The position numbers and the translations under genes are program-made. From Streptomyces sp. ST2-7A (GTDB lineage: Bacteria > Actinomycetota > Actinomycetes > Streptomycetales > Streptomycetaceae): a stretch of DNA of 64,000 nucleotides. Shown here one piece after another: positions 50,208 to 59,470 of this stretch. Numbering within the stretch: the first letter of the stretch is position 1; each line of letters opens with the position of its first letter. The notes under the pieces were generated by a model, which did not search any database, had not been told where the DNA came from, and saw only the letters and a list, made by a program, of their open reading frames with translations. The stretch is taken from positions 1-64,000 of the forward strand of contig NZ_JAJUWS010000014.1 in the NCBI RefSeq assembly GCF_021390475.1, written 5' to 3'.

Positions 50208-51737
50208 TCAGGCGGAGAAGTGATCGCGGACGGGCCGCAGCGCACGGACGGCGACCCGCCCCGGCGTCTCCCGACGGGAACCGCGCGCCGGGCGGGCCGT
50301 TCCGGCGGCGGGGCCGGCGGTGCTCCCGGCCGCGGCCCCGGACGCCGTGCTCTCGGGAGTCGCGGCCCCGGACGCCGCGGCGTCGGGAGCCGGGACGGCC
50401 CGCCCGGAGGATCCGGCACCCCCGGTCGCACGGCCCGCCCGGCGCTCCCGGAGCGGGCGCAGGGCCTTCTCCACCGCCCGTCCCAGCCAGCCGGCGGACA
50501 TCGCGACGAACGGCACCGGGTCGTCCGGTGCGAACCACGCCGTCTCCACCCGCAGCGGTGTGCCGCCCGCCCGCAGCCGCAGCGGCGCGCCGCTGCGGCT
50601 GCGGTTGCGGGCGGCGGAGCCGTCGGCCCCGTCCGCACCGGGCCCGGTGCGGCGGCGGGGCAGCTCGGCGAGGGCGGAGAGCAGACCGTAGTTCTCGGTG
50701 ACGAACAGCCGTCCCGGCACCGGGACGACGCGCGGCACCGGGCGACCGGTCGCCATCAGGTGCAGGGCCCGCACCACGTCCAGGCCGGTGCGGTCGGTGA
50801 ACAACCGGAACTGCGCGCCGGGGCGGGGGTTGGCGTCCAGCAGGTGGTAGTCGCCGGTCGCCGGGTCCCGGCGGAAGTCCAGGTCGAGGACACCGCGGTA
50901 GCCGATCCGGGAGGCCAGCCGGGTCGCCGCCCGCTCGATCCCCGGGTGCGGCAGCCAGCTCCCGACGGCGGTCAGGCCGGTGCGCGGCGGCCAGGCCAGC
51001 TCCTTGCGGCCGGTGCCGCCCATCAGCAGCCGGCCACCCTCGGCGAAGCAGCCGTGGAAGAACCAGTCGCAGCCGGCCCCACCGGGCAGCATCCGCTGCA
51101 CCAGCAGTCGGCTGCCCGCCTCGTCGGTGCGGGCGACCAGCCCCAACAGCTCGTCCCGGCTGTGCACGAGGGTGGTGCTGCGCAGCCCGGACCCGGTCGG
51201 CAGCAGCGCGGGCCGGCTCCACTTGGCGATCACCGGCAGTCCCAGCTCGGCGACCACCGCCCGCACCTCCTCCTCGGTGGCGGGGGCGTAGGTCTCCGGG
51301 TGGGGCAGGTTGAGCTCCCGGCACAGGCCGACCAGCTCGGCCTTGTCCGCCAGGCGCTCGGGCAGACCGGTCACGCCCGTGCCGCCGGGCAGCAGGAAGC
51401 GGCCGGCCAGTTCGTCGGCGAGCAGGTCGGCGGCGACGGCCGCCGCGTCGTCCATCGGGATCAGTACGGCGGGGCGGCCGATGCGATCGGCCACCCGCCC
51501 CAGCACCCGCTCGATCGCCTCGATCGAGGGTGGGGAGCCGGAGGTGGGTGGCGGCATCGGGTACACCCGCCGCACGTGACGGGAGGAGGCCAGCGGCCCG
51601 TGGACGGATTCGGTGAAGGCGTGCACCCGTACCCCGGCGCGCCCCAGGGAGCGGGCGGCACCGAGGGAACCGTGATGGAAAGCGTTGCGATCCAGGCGGA
51701 ACAAAAGGGCGGGCACGGCCGTGTCGAGCGATCCCAT
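50208..51737 (-). CDS. ATP-grasp carboxylate-amine ligase-like protein
   Basis: 509 residues. ATP-grasp fold with KAELVGLCRELNLPHPETY, LPVIAKWSRPALLP, LLVQRMLPGGAGCDWF and the metal-binding HLLDANPRPGAQFRLF. Enzymes of this kind join a carboxylate to an amine or other nucleophile. The C-terminal 150 residues become Ala/Gly/Arg-rich. GAAGGATG precedes the ATG. The context of the surface-glycan locus suggests modification of a precursor, which is inference. Confidence 0.85.
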   Translation of the reverse strand: MGSLDTAVPALLFRLDRNAFHHGSLGAARSLGRAGVRVHAFTESVHGPLASSRHVRRVYPMPPPTSGSPPSIEAIERVLGRVADRIGRPAVLIPMDDAAAVAADLLADELAGRFLLPGGTGVTGLPERLADKAELVGLCRELNLPHPETYAPATEEEVRAVVAELGLPVIAKWSRPALLPTGSGLRSTTLVHSRDELLGLVARTDEAGSRLLVQRMLPGGAGCDWFFHGCFAEGGRLLMGGTGRKELAWPPRTGLTAVGSWLPHPGIERAATRLASRIGYRGVLDLDFRRDPATGDYHLLDANPRPGAQFRLFTDRTGLDVVRALHLMATGRPVPRVVPVPGRLFVTENYGLLSALAELPRRRTGPGADGADGSAARNRSRSGAPLRLRAGGTPLRVETAWFAPDDPVPFVAMSAGWLGRAVEKALRPLRERRAGRATGGAGSSGRAVPAPDAAASGAATPESTASGAAAGSTAGPAAGTARPARGSRRETPGRVAVRALRPVRDHFSA

Positions 51738-52086
51738 GTCACGGCATCCTTCACGGTTCCGACCCGTTCGGGCATTTGGCGCCCCGATCGGACTACCGGA
51801 AAGCGTTCGGGCAGCCCATTGTAGAGATCTTCTGCTTAATCTCGAGTCCCTCGCGCCGTACCGGAATCCATCCGGGAAGAATATTCCGCCACCGGAGTGA
51901 TGGGGCGGCGGGAAAATACGGACGGCCACGGAAAACATCGACCCCGTTTCCGGTGCCGACACCGCCACCGAAACCAGCACCGGCACCGGCACCGGCACCG
52001 GGAAGGGGAAGGGCGCCGGGTCGATGTCCCCCCGGGGAAAACGACCGCTCCGATCGCACCGGTGCCCTCGACCACAGGGAGGCAAC
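51738..52086. other. Divergent promoter region
   Basis: 349 bases between the ATP-grasp gene and the glycosidase gene, with an AT-richer core (51780-51900) and a reiterated CACCGG run (51980-52005). No gene seen. Confidence 0.45.
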
Positions 52087-53298
52087 ATGTCAGGCGGAAT
52101 CGGCGCGCTGACGGCGGGCGCGGTCCTCGCGTCCCTGCTCCCGACCCCCGTGTCGGGGGCGACGGGCGAGCCGCCGGACCCGCCGTCCCCGCCGTCCCCG
52201 CCCCTGACGGTGGTCGCCGAGGAGCCGGAGGCGGGTGCGGAGGCGGGTGCGGAGGCGGGTGCGGAGGCGGGCGCGGAGGCGGGTGCGGAGGCGGGAGGGG
52301 CGCGGGACGGCCTCGGGGCGACCCCCCCGGCCGCGGCCGACGACCCGGCGGAGCCCACCGTCACCGCCCCGGCGGACGCCCCGGGCCCGGCCGGGACGCG
52401 GGCCGGGATCTCCTTCGGCGCGTTCCTCGGCTCCGGCCCCGAGGCCACCCTGCGCGCCGGACGCTTCGAGGAGTGGCTCGACGGCCCGGAGATGACCGTC
52501 GGCCACACCTACCTGCCCGGCGACCTGTGGACCAACATCGAGGGCCGACCGGAGTTCCTGCGCCCCCGGGCGGAGTGGCGGCGCGGCGCGCCGGAGCGGA
52601 TGTTCGTGCTGAACGTGCCGATGCTGGAGCGCAACGAGGCCCGGCTGCCGGACCGCACGGTGGCGCGGTCGCTGGCCGGCGGGGCGCTCGGCGCCCACGA
52701 CCGGCGATTCCGCACCCTCGCCGAGCGTCTGGTGGGTCTCGGCCTGTCGGACACCGTGATCGTGCCGGGCTGGGAGATGAACGGCACCACCTACGCCCAT
52801 CGCTGCGGACCCGACCCGGAGGTGTGGAAGGCGTATTGGCGTCGGATCGTCACCGTGATGCGGTCGGTGCCGGGCCAGGAATTCCGTTTCGATTTCGCGC
52901 CGAATCGCGGCACCGACGCCATCCCGTGGACCGAGTGTTATCCGGGCGACGACGTGGTGGACATCATCGGCATGGACTCCTACGACCAGCCACCGGGAAA
53001 CAGTTTTGACGACCACGTGGAACAACCCCTGGGGCTGCGCGACCACGTGGAGTTCGCGGCGGTCAGGGGAAAGCCGATCTCGTATCCGGAATGGGGATTG
53101 TTCCGCAACGGCGACAACCCGGCTTACGTGCTGCGGATGCTGGAGTGGATCGACGAACACCAACCGATCTATCACACGATCAGCGATTACTGTCCGCACG
53201 GCGTGTGGTGGTGCGGACGAAACCCCCGATCGGCGGAGGTCTTCCGGGCCGTACTCGGTTCCGGGGAGGTGACGGTGGGCGGGGGCCCGGGGAGGTGA
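52087..53298 (+). CDS. Secreted glycosidase (GH26-like)
   Basis: 403 residues. Signal-like N-terminus (GALTAGAVLASLLPTPVSGA), a spacer containing six AGAE-type repeats, then a TIM-barrel-like catalytic domain: VIVPGWEMNGTTYAHRC (acid/base Glu in EMNG), VDIIGMDSYDQPP, and ISYPEWGLFRNGDNP (probable nucleophile Glu). This pattern fits GH26-like glycosyl hydrolases common next to exopolysaccharide genes. GGGAGGCAAC directly precedes the ATG. It may trim or release the polymer made by the adjacent operon. Confidence 0.8.
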   Translation: MSGGIGALTAGAVLASLLPTPVSGATGEPPDPPSPPSPPLTVVAEEPEAGAEAGAEAGAEAGAEAGAEAGGARDGLGATPPAAADDPAEPTVTAPADAPGPAGTRAGISFGAFLGSGPEATLRAGRFEEWLDGPEMTVGHTYLPGDLWTNIEGRPEFLRPRAEWRRGAPERMFVLNVPMLERNEARLPDRTVARSLAGGALGAHDRRFRTLAERLVGLGLSDTVIVPGWEMNGTTYAHRCGPDPEVWKAYWRRIVTVMRSVPGQEFRFDFAPNRGTDAIPWTECYPGDDVVDIIGMDSYDQPPGNSFDDHVEQPLGLRDHVEFAAVRGKPISYPEWGLFRNGDNPAYVLRMLEWIDEHQPIYHTISDYCPHGVWWCGRNPRSAEVFRAVLGSGEVTVGGGPGR

Positions 53299-53544
53299 CG
53301 ACCGACGGCGGGACGGGCGGGGGCGCCTCCCCCGCACCGGGCACCGGGGCGGCCGGGGCACCGGGTCGGGGACACACCGCGGAGGTGTGCGTGACCCTCG
53401 GGCGCGCCTCCCGGCCGGACCGGCTGTGCGTGACGGTGTCCCGGCCGCCCACCACCGCCGATCGCCGGTGGTGGGAGTTCACCGCCCGTCCGACGGGCCG
53501 CTGAACCGGCCGGTCGGCACGGACCCGGGTCCGTGCCGACCGGG

Positions 53545-55026
53545 TCACCGGCGTTCGTGCCGCCCCCGGCGGAACCGGTGGCCGCGCGGCAGGGCCGGGA
53601 TCACCTCGGGGCCGGGGCCCCTCCGTCGGCGACGCGGGGGAGGCGTGGTCGCCGCTCCCGTCACCGCGGGGGTCCGCGCCCCGGACACCGGGCCCGGGAC
53701 GGTCCCCGGCCCGGGGAGGCGAAGAGAGACGGACACCGACGCCGGCGTCGTCCCGGACACCGGGCCCGGGATGCCCCGGGAGGCGCCGGGCCCGGGAGCG
53801 GCGCCGCGCCGCTCGCGGGGGCCCCGCAACCGGCCGGGCAGCACCCCCACGATCACCCCCGCGCACGCCCCCGCCCCCGTCGCCACCACGAGGGAGGGCG
53901 AGGTCGGCGCGGACGCCGGTCGGGCGCCGGCGAGCGGCAGGGGCGCGGGGACCGCCCCGCCGGTCTCCGGGGCGGCGAGTTCGGCACCGTGCGCCACCAG
54001 CGCGCCCGCCACGGCGTCGGCCGTCCCGGCCGCCCGGACGGGGTCGGTGTCGGTGGCGGTGATCTCGACCACCGGGGCGTCCGGGGAGGTCGCCGAGCGG
54101 ACGCGTCCGCGCAGTTCGGCCACCGGTACGCCGAGGGTCGCGGCGGCCCGCTCCAGCACCACCGGCTCGACCGCGAGCCGACCGTGGATCCGGGCCATGC
54201 CGACGGCCCGGGCGTGGTCCCCGGACTCCCCCACGGGCACCACCACGTGGGCGCGGGAGGTGTAGCGGGGTTCGGATAGCAGGGACCAGCCGGCACCGAG
54301 CAGCGCGCCGGCGAGCAGGCAGGCCATCGGCAGCCGGGCCGCGGCGACGACCCCGCCGCCGCGGCGGACGGCGGGGGTCTTCCCGGCGGCGGCGGCGCCG
54401 GCATCGGTGAAGGCGGTGGCGGTCCCATCGACCCCGGCCCCGGCAGGGACCCCGGCGTCGACCGCGACCGGTGCGGACGGGGCACCCCCGTCGGCGGGGG
54501 CGAGGTCCGAACCGGCGGGAGGAAACGCCCCGCCTGCGACCGCGGAGGCCGGACGACACCCCGCCCCCGGAGGATGTTCAAGGTGGCCCGGAGCGGCGCC
54601 GGCGGCGGGTGGGGCGATGGCCCCGGAGGACTCCGACACGGCGGGTTCACGCCCCTCGGCGGTGATCGCGAACGGTGCCGCCCCGGAGGCCGGGGCACCG
54701 GCGGAGCCGACCGGGACGGGTGTTCCGGCCGACTCACCGACGCGCGGTGGGATGTCCGCCGCCGTGGTCCCGGAATCCGTCTCCGGGGCGGCGCCGGTGG
54801 GGCGTGCCGAGCGGCGGAGCACCCGTCGGAGGCCGGTGCCCCGCCCGGGGGTCGCGCGACGTCGGAAGAGGCGGCGGGGACGCGGGGTGGGTTCGGCCCC
54901 GTCGGCCGCCGCCCCTTCATCGGCCATCGCCCCCTCATCGGCCGCCGTCCCGTCGTCGGAACGGATCTCCTCGGTCCGGCCGGCTCCGCCGGAGGTGCCG
55001 GGGGTGTGCTGCGTGGGGTGTGTCAT
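53545..55026 (-). CDS. Wzz/chain-length-determinant-like membrane protein
   Basis: 493 residues. A long low-complexity N-terminal tail (about 1-225), first transmembrane helix (ARLPMACLLAGALLGAGWSLL), a Wzz-like extracytoplasmic part (SEPRYTSRAHVVVP, RLAVEPVVLERAAATLGVPVAELRGRV, SPDAPVVEITATDTDPVRAAGTADAVAGALV), second transmembrane helix (LVVATGAGACAGVIVGVL) and a basic tail. No Walker motifs, so no fused tyrosine kinase. ATG overlaps the GT4 stop by four bases. Last gene of the operon. Confidence 0.82.
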   Translation of the reverse strand: MTHPTQHTPGTSGGAGRTEEIRSDDGTAADEGAMADEGAAADGAEPTPRPRRLFRRRATPGRGTGLRRVLRRSARPTGAAPETDSGTTAADIPPRVGESAGTPVPVGSAGAPASGAAPFAITAEGREPAVSESSGAIAPPAAGAAPGHLEHPPGAGCRPASAVAGGAFPPAGSDLAPADGGAPSAPVAVDAGVPAGAGVDGTATAFTDAGAAAAGKTPAVRRGGGVVAAARLPMACLLAGALLGAGWSLLSEPRYTSRAHVVVPVGESGDHARAVGMARIHGRLAVEPVVLERAAATLGVPVAELRGRVRSATSPDAPVVEITATDTDPVRAAGTADAVAGALVAHGAELAAPETGGAVPAPLPLAGARPASAPTSPSLVVATGAGACAGVIVGVLPGRLRGPRERRGAAPGPGASRGIPGPVSGTTPASVSVSLRLPGPGTVPGPVSGARTPAVTGAATTPPPRRRRRGPGPEVIPALPRGHRFRRGRHERR

Positions 55027-56366
55027 CTTCTCTCCCATGGCGTCGGTCGGTCCCGTTCGGCGGGCCGGTCATTCGATTCCCCCGCTCCACCCCGCCCCGA
55101 CACGCACCCCGGCATCCGCTCCGGCGCCCGCCCCGGCGCGTGGCGGACCCGCGCGCCCATCGCGAGCGCCCGGTACAGGTCCAGGTGTCGCCGCGCCACC
55201 ACCACCGGGTCGTAACGCCCACCGGGGCGCAGCACCTCCGGCACCGGCAGCCGGGCCGGCGGCCCGTCCGCCGTGATCTCCCACAGCGCCCGCGCCAGTT
55301 CCGGTGCCCGGGAGGCGACCCGACGCGCCCCCGGCACCGCTCCCGGCGGGAGTTCCGTGATCGCCGGACAGTCGGCGTACAGCACCGGCAGGCCCGCCGC
55401 CACCGCCTCGAGCACCGCCAGGCCGAAGGTCTCAGCCGGGGAGGGCGAGACCAGGACGTCGGCGGCGGCGAGCAGTTCGGCCGCCGGGAGGCTGCCGGGC
55501 AGCAGCACCCGATCCGCCACCCCGAGGTCGGCGGCCAACCGGCGCAGCCGGTCCCGCTCGGGCCCCTCCCCCGCCAGCACCAGCAGCGGCACCGGCGCCC
55601 CACCGGGCGCGGCCCGGTCGGCGTCGGCCGGGGCCGCCGTCAGGGCCAGGGCCCGCACCAGGGTTCCGAACCGCTTGCCCGGCACCAGCCGACCCAGGCC
55701 CGCCACCAGCGGCGTCCCCTCCGGCACGCCCCAGCCGGCCCGGACCCGCCGGCGGACCGCCGGGTCGGGCCGCAGTCGCGCGGCGTCCACGCCGTTGGGC
55801 ACCACCGCGATCCGCCGGGGCGGCACCCCCCAGCGCACCAGCCGGTCGGCCACCACGTCGGAGACGGCGAGGGTGACCGTGCCCAGGCGCTCCCCCGCCA
55901 GATACAGGCCGCGCACGCCGGGACCGAGCGGTCGCCGCTCCAGGTCGTGCTCGCCCAGGGAGTGCTCGGTGGCCACCACGGCCCGCACACCGGCGGCCCG
56001 GGCGGCGATCCGGCCGTACAGGCACGCCCGGTACAGGTGGGTGTGCACGACGTCGTAGCCACCCGCGCGGATCAGCCGGACGAGGCGGGGCAGGGCCCGC
56101 AGGTCACGGTTGCCGGCCATCGGGACGTGGTGCACGGGCACGCCGTCGGCGGCCATCTCGCGGGCCACCGGACCGGGCTCGGTGAGCGTGACCACCTCCT
56201 GACCGGGGGGCAGGAGCCCCAGTAGCTCGCGCAGCTGACGTTCGGCACCGCCGACATCGAGACCGGTGATGACGTGCAGCACCCGCACCGTGCCGGGAGC
56301 GATGGCGGGGCCGGCCGGGTCGGCGCGCGACACCGGCGCGCGGCGCCCGGCCGGGGCGCCCCTCAC
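55023..56366 (-). CDS. GT4-family glycosyltransferase
   Basis: 447 residues. VRVLHVITGLDVGGAERQLRELL at the N-domain, PLVAGLGRLVPGKRFGTLVRAL and the donor-binding EX7E motif in SPSPAETFGLAVLEAVAAGLPVLYAD. GTG start within the stop of the upstream gene (GTGA). Transfers a sugar from a nucleotide donor to a lipid-linked intermediate on the cytosolic face. Confidence 0.92.
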   Translation of the reverse strand: MRGAPAGRRAPVSRADPAGPAIAPGTVRVLHVITGLDVGGAERQLRELLGLLPPGQEVVTLTEPGPVAREMAADGVPVHHVPMAGNRDLRALPRLVRLIRAGGYDVVHTHLYRACLYGRIAARAAGVRAVVATEHSLGEHDLERRPLGPGVRGLYLAGERLGTVTLAVSDVVADRLVRWGVPPRRIAVVPNGVDAARLRPDPAVRRRVRAGWGVPEGTPLVAGLGRLVPGKRFGTLVRALALTAAPADADRAAPGGAPVPLLVLAGEGPERDRLRRLAADLGVADRVLLPGSLPAAELLAAADVLVSPSPAETFGLAVLEAVAAGLPVLYADCPAITELPPGAVPGARRVASRAPELARALWEITADGPPARLPVPEVLRPGGRYDPVVVARRHLDLYRALAMGARVRHAPGRAPERMPGCVSGRGGAGESNDRPAERDRPTPWERR

Positions 56367-59300
56367 GCGGAGTGTCCCGCGCCGACCGGCTCCGCGCGCC
56401 GGACCGGACGGCGACGGACCGGGTGCAGCAGGGCCTTGAGCGCCAGGCGCGGCGCGCCGTCCCGCTCCCCCACGTGCACCCGGGGCAGGGCGTAACGCCC
56501 GGTCAGTGGGCCGGGGTCGATCGCGCAGGCGTAGTCGTACCCGGCCGCGCGCACGGCGGCCACCTCCCGGGGGCCGACGGCACCGTACGGGTAGCAGAAG
56601 CCCGCCGGGGCGCTGCCGGTCGTCGCGCGCAGCGCCTCGCGACTGCCGCGCACCTCCCGGCGCAACTCGTCGGCGTCGAGATCGGGCAGGGAGCGGTGCA
56701 GCAGGCCGTGCGAGCCGATCTCCACGCCCGCCCCGGCACAGGCCCGCACGCCCTCCGCGTCCAGCAGGGGCTTGCGCGGCCCCTCGGGGTCCCAGCGGTT
56801 GTCGGCGCCGAAGAGGCCGGGCAGGACGTACAGGCTGGCGGTGCAGCCGTGACGGCGCAGCAGCGGCAGCGCGTGTTCGGCGAAGTCGGCGTAACCGTCG
56901 TCGAAGGACAGGCCGACCAGACCGACGGAACGGCCCGCCGCGTGGGCCGCGAGGAGTTCCGCGATCGAGACACCGCGCAGTCCGCACCGGCGCAGCAGGG
57001 CCAGCTGGTGGTCCAGCCGGGCGGGGGTGACGATGAGCCGGTAGGGGTCGTCCCCGGGAGAGCGCGGGTACGTGACGGAGTGGTACATCAGCACCCGCAG
57101 GGGCGCGGCGGAACGGCGGGACCCGGGTGAGGCGCCGGTGGCGGGGACGCGGGCGGGGAACGACAGGGGCGGGATCATCGGTCGCGGCTCGCTTTCGGGG
57201 AGGGGCCGAGGGACGGCACCCGCCCGGGGCGGGTGCCGGACCACCGGTGAACGGCGGGCGGGAGGGGCGGAGGGCACCGGAAACGCGGGAGGGACCGTGG
57301 GCGAGGAGGTGACCGGCGTCGGACCGGGACGGGGCTGATCGCCCGTGCCCGCCGGACGGGGCGCGCCCATCGGGCGGGGCGGGGCGGCGCCGGGACGGCC
57401 CGGGTCCCCGGTCCCGAACGGCCCGCACGACACCGGGACGGCTCCGGTGCCGGTATGCGGCCGGGGCGCTCCGGGTGGGCCCGGCCCGACGACGGAACGC
57501 CCCGGCGGCACCGCCCCGGCCCGATCGGGGGGAACACCGGGACCGGGGGGACCGGGGACACCGGGGGGACCGGGGGGAATGAGGTCCCCGGTCCCGAACG
57601 GCCCACACGTCGCGGTGGGCCGACCGGCGGAAGCGGAGGCGGAACCGTCACCGGAGGGGTCCGGGGCACCGGCGGCGGCGGCACCGGCGGGACCGTTCCC
57701 ACCTTCCGACCCATCGGGGCGTCCCCGACGGGCCCGCAGCGCCGCCGGAACCCCGCGCGCGCCGGGCACTCCGACCACGACACACACCGCCGCGAAGACG
57801 ACCGCGCAGACCAACCCGCCCGTCGCGGCACCGAGCGCGGCGGCGGCCGGTCCCGCCGGTAGGAGGCCCGCCACGGCGTCGGCCGCCGATCGGGCCGCCG
57901 CGCCGGCCGGCAGGGCGGCGATCGTGAGCCGGGCCAGGTCCGCCAGTACCCGCCCCGGGCGGGTCGGCACCACCCGGAACCGGCCGCCGCACAGCATCAG
58001 CAGCGCCGTCACCGCGACTCCCAGCACGTTGGCCGCCGCGATACCGGGGGCGCCCCACCGATCGACGGCCGCCACGCCGGCCACCACCGTGACCGCCAGT
58101 CCCGCGCACATCACCGCGAAGGGATACCAGCCCGGCCGCCCCGCGGCGCAGTAGGGCCGGATGAGCGCCCCGACCAGGGTGTGGCCGAGGAGTCCGAGGG
58201 CGTAGACGCGCAGCACGTCGGCGGTGGCCGCGCCGGCCGCCGCGTCGAAGGCACCCTGTTCGAACAACAGACGGACCAGTTCCGGCGCGCAGGAGACCAT
58301 CCAGGCGGTGCCGAGCAGGACGACCGCGCCGGCGAGCAGCAGGTCGCGCTCGACCCGGTCGCGGGCCCGTCCGAGGTCGCCGTCGGCCATCGCCCGGGCG
58401 ACCAGGGGAAGCGTGACGGTGCAGATCATCAGGGCCGCGACCATCGGCAGCTGGCCGATCTTCTGTGCGTAGTTCAGGTGCGAGATGGCACCGGCGGGGA
58501 GGTCGGAGGCGAGATTCCGCTCGATCAGCACCTGGGACTGTCGGGCGAGTGCGAACAGCGCGACGGGCAGCACCACCGCGAACGTCATCGTTCCCGCGCC
58601 GTCCGGGGCCCGCGAACCCCGCGCGTCCCCCGGTTCACCCGGCTTCCCCGGCCCCTCCGGTCCCGGCACGTTCCGCTCGCGCAGGCGCCGCAGGACGAAG
58701 GGCAGTTGCACCAGTGCCATGAGGACCCCGCCCGCCGCGACGCCCACGGCCGCCGCCCGGATGCCCCACGCACCGTTCAGGGCGAGGGCGCAGACGACGA
58801 TGCCGACGTTGTACACCGCGTACACGGCGGCCGGTGGGGCGAAGCTGCGGTGGGCGCGCAGCAGGGCGCTGAAGTAGCCGGCGACGCCGAAGGCGAGCAC
58901 GGTGACGGCCGTCAGCCGGGTGCAGGCGATGGCGGCGGTCGGGTCGGCGAGACCCGGCGCCAGCAGGCGCACCACCAGCGGGGCGGCCAGGGCCGGGACG
59001 GCCGCCGCCGCGGCCAGCAGGAGCGCCAGTCGGGGAAGGGTCGCGGCGACCAGGGCCCGGACCGGGTCCGGTCCGCCCGCGGCCCCGCCGGGGAGGTCGG
59101 GGGTGCCGGGGACCCGCCGGGCGGCACGGTGGGCCAGGGCCAGGCTGAAGGCGGGGACGAGCACCAACGCCATGGCGTCCTCGATGAGGAGCGTGGAGGC
59201 GAACTCGGGAATCGTCCAGGCGACCAGGAAGGCGTCGGTCTCGTCCCCGGCGCCGTACAGACCCGCGATGGTCCGGTCACGGAGCAGGCCCAGCAGGGCG

Positions 59301-59470
59301 CCGGCGGCCAGCAGCAGACCGGTGACGCCCGCGGCCCGGGCGACGAACCGGTCCTCCCGGCCCGGGCCGGTGCCGGGCCCCGCTTCGCCTCCCGGCCCGC
59401 GCCCGCTCGCGCCGGAAGCACCGGGGGCGCCGCTCGTCCCGGCTCCGGTCCCGGTGCCCGGTCCGCTCAC
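56363..59470 (-). CDS. MurJ/Wzx-like flippase joined in frame to a polysaccharide deacetylase
   Basis: 1035 residues without an internal stop. Residues about 40-575 form a MOP-superfamily flippase (LLRDRTIAGLYGAGDETDAFLVAWTIPEF, multiple transmembrane helices, LNYAQKIGQLPMVAALMICTVTLP). A Gly/Pro-rich linker (about 580-764) with two CGPFGTGD copies follows. Residues 765-1035 are a NodB-type deacetylase (LRVLMYHSV, GLSFDDGYADFAEHALPLL, GVEIGSHGLLHRSLPDLD, GFCYPYGA). An internal ATG at 57178 could start the deacetylase separately, but its ribosome binding site is poor. GTG start overlaps the upstream stop (GTGA). Confidence 0.75.
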   Translation of the reverse strand: MSGPGTGTGAGTSGAPGASGASGRGPGGEAGPGTGPGREDRFVARAAGVTGLLLAAGALLGLLRDRTIAGLYGAGDETDAFLVAWTIPEFASTLLIEDAMALVLVPAFSLALAHRAARRVPGTPDLPGGAAGGPDPVRALVAATLPRLALLLAAAAAVPALAAPLVVRLLAPGLADPTAAIACTRLTAVTVLAFGVAGYFSALLRAHRSFAPPAAVYAVYNVGIVVCALALNGAWGIRAAAVGVAAGGVLMALVQLPFVLRRLRERNVPGPEGPGKPGEPGDARGSRAPDGAGTMTFAVVLPVALFALARQSQVLIERNLASDLPAGAISHLNYAQKIGQLPMVAALMICTVTLPLVARAMADGDLGRARDRVERDLLLAGAVVLLGTAWMVSCAPELVRLLFEQGAFDAAAGAATADVLRVYALGLLGHTLVGALIRPYCAAGRPGWYPFAVMCAGLAVTVVAGVAAVDRWGAPGIAAANVLGVAVTALLMLCGGRFRVVPTRPGRVLADLARLTIAALPAGAAARSAADAVAGLLPAGPAAAALGAATGGLVCAVVFAAVCVVVGVPGARGVPAALRARRGRPDGSEGGNGPAGAAAAGAPDPSGDGSASASAGRPTATCGPFGTGDLIPPGPPGVPGPPGPGVPPDRAGAVPPGRSVVGPGPPGAPRPHTGTGAVPVSCGPFGTGDPGRPGAAPPRPMGAPRPAGTGDQPRPGPTPVTSSPTVPPAFPVPSAPPARRSPVVRHPPRAGAVPRPLPESEPRPMIPPLSFPARVPATGASPGSRRSAAPLRVLMYHSVTYPRSPGDDPYRLIVTPARLDHQLALLRRCGLRGVSIAELLAAHAAGRSVGLVGLSFDDGYADFAEHALPLLRRHGCTASLYVLPGLFGADNRWDPEGPRKPLLDAEGVRACAGAGVEIGSHGLLHRSLPDLDADELRREVRGSREALRATTGSAPAGFCYPYGAVGPREVAAVRAAGYDYACAIDPGPLTGRYALPRVHVGERDGAPRLALKALLHPVRRRPVRRAEPVGAGHSA

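Noticed and set aside
51940..52010. CACCGG-rich run that at first looks like a short tandem array or CRISPR-like repeat
   Set aside because: Units are 6 bases without spacers; it is simple-sequence DNA in a promoter region.
53000..53060. GACCACGTGGA sequences as further parS sites
   Set aside because: Only the central CACGTG is shared; outer parS positions do not match, and they are codons of the glycosidase.
57160..57760. A separate Gly/Pro-rich gene in the linker between flippase and deacetylase
   Set aside because: No start with a ribosome binding site and no stop; the stretch is best read as a linker in the continuous frame.
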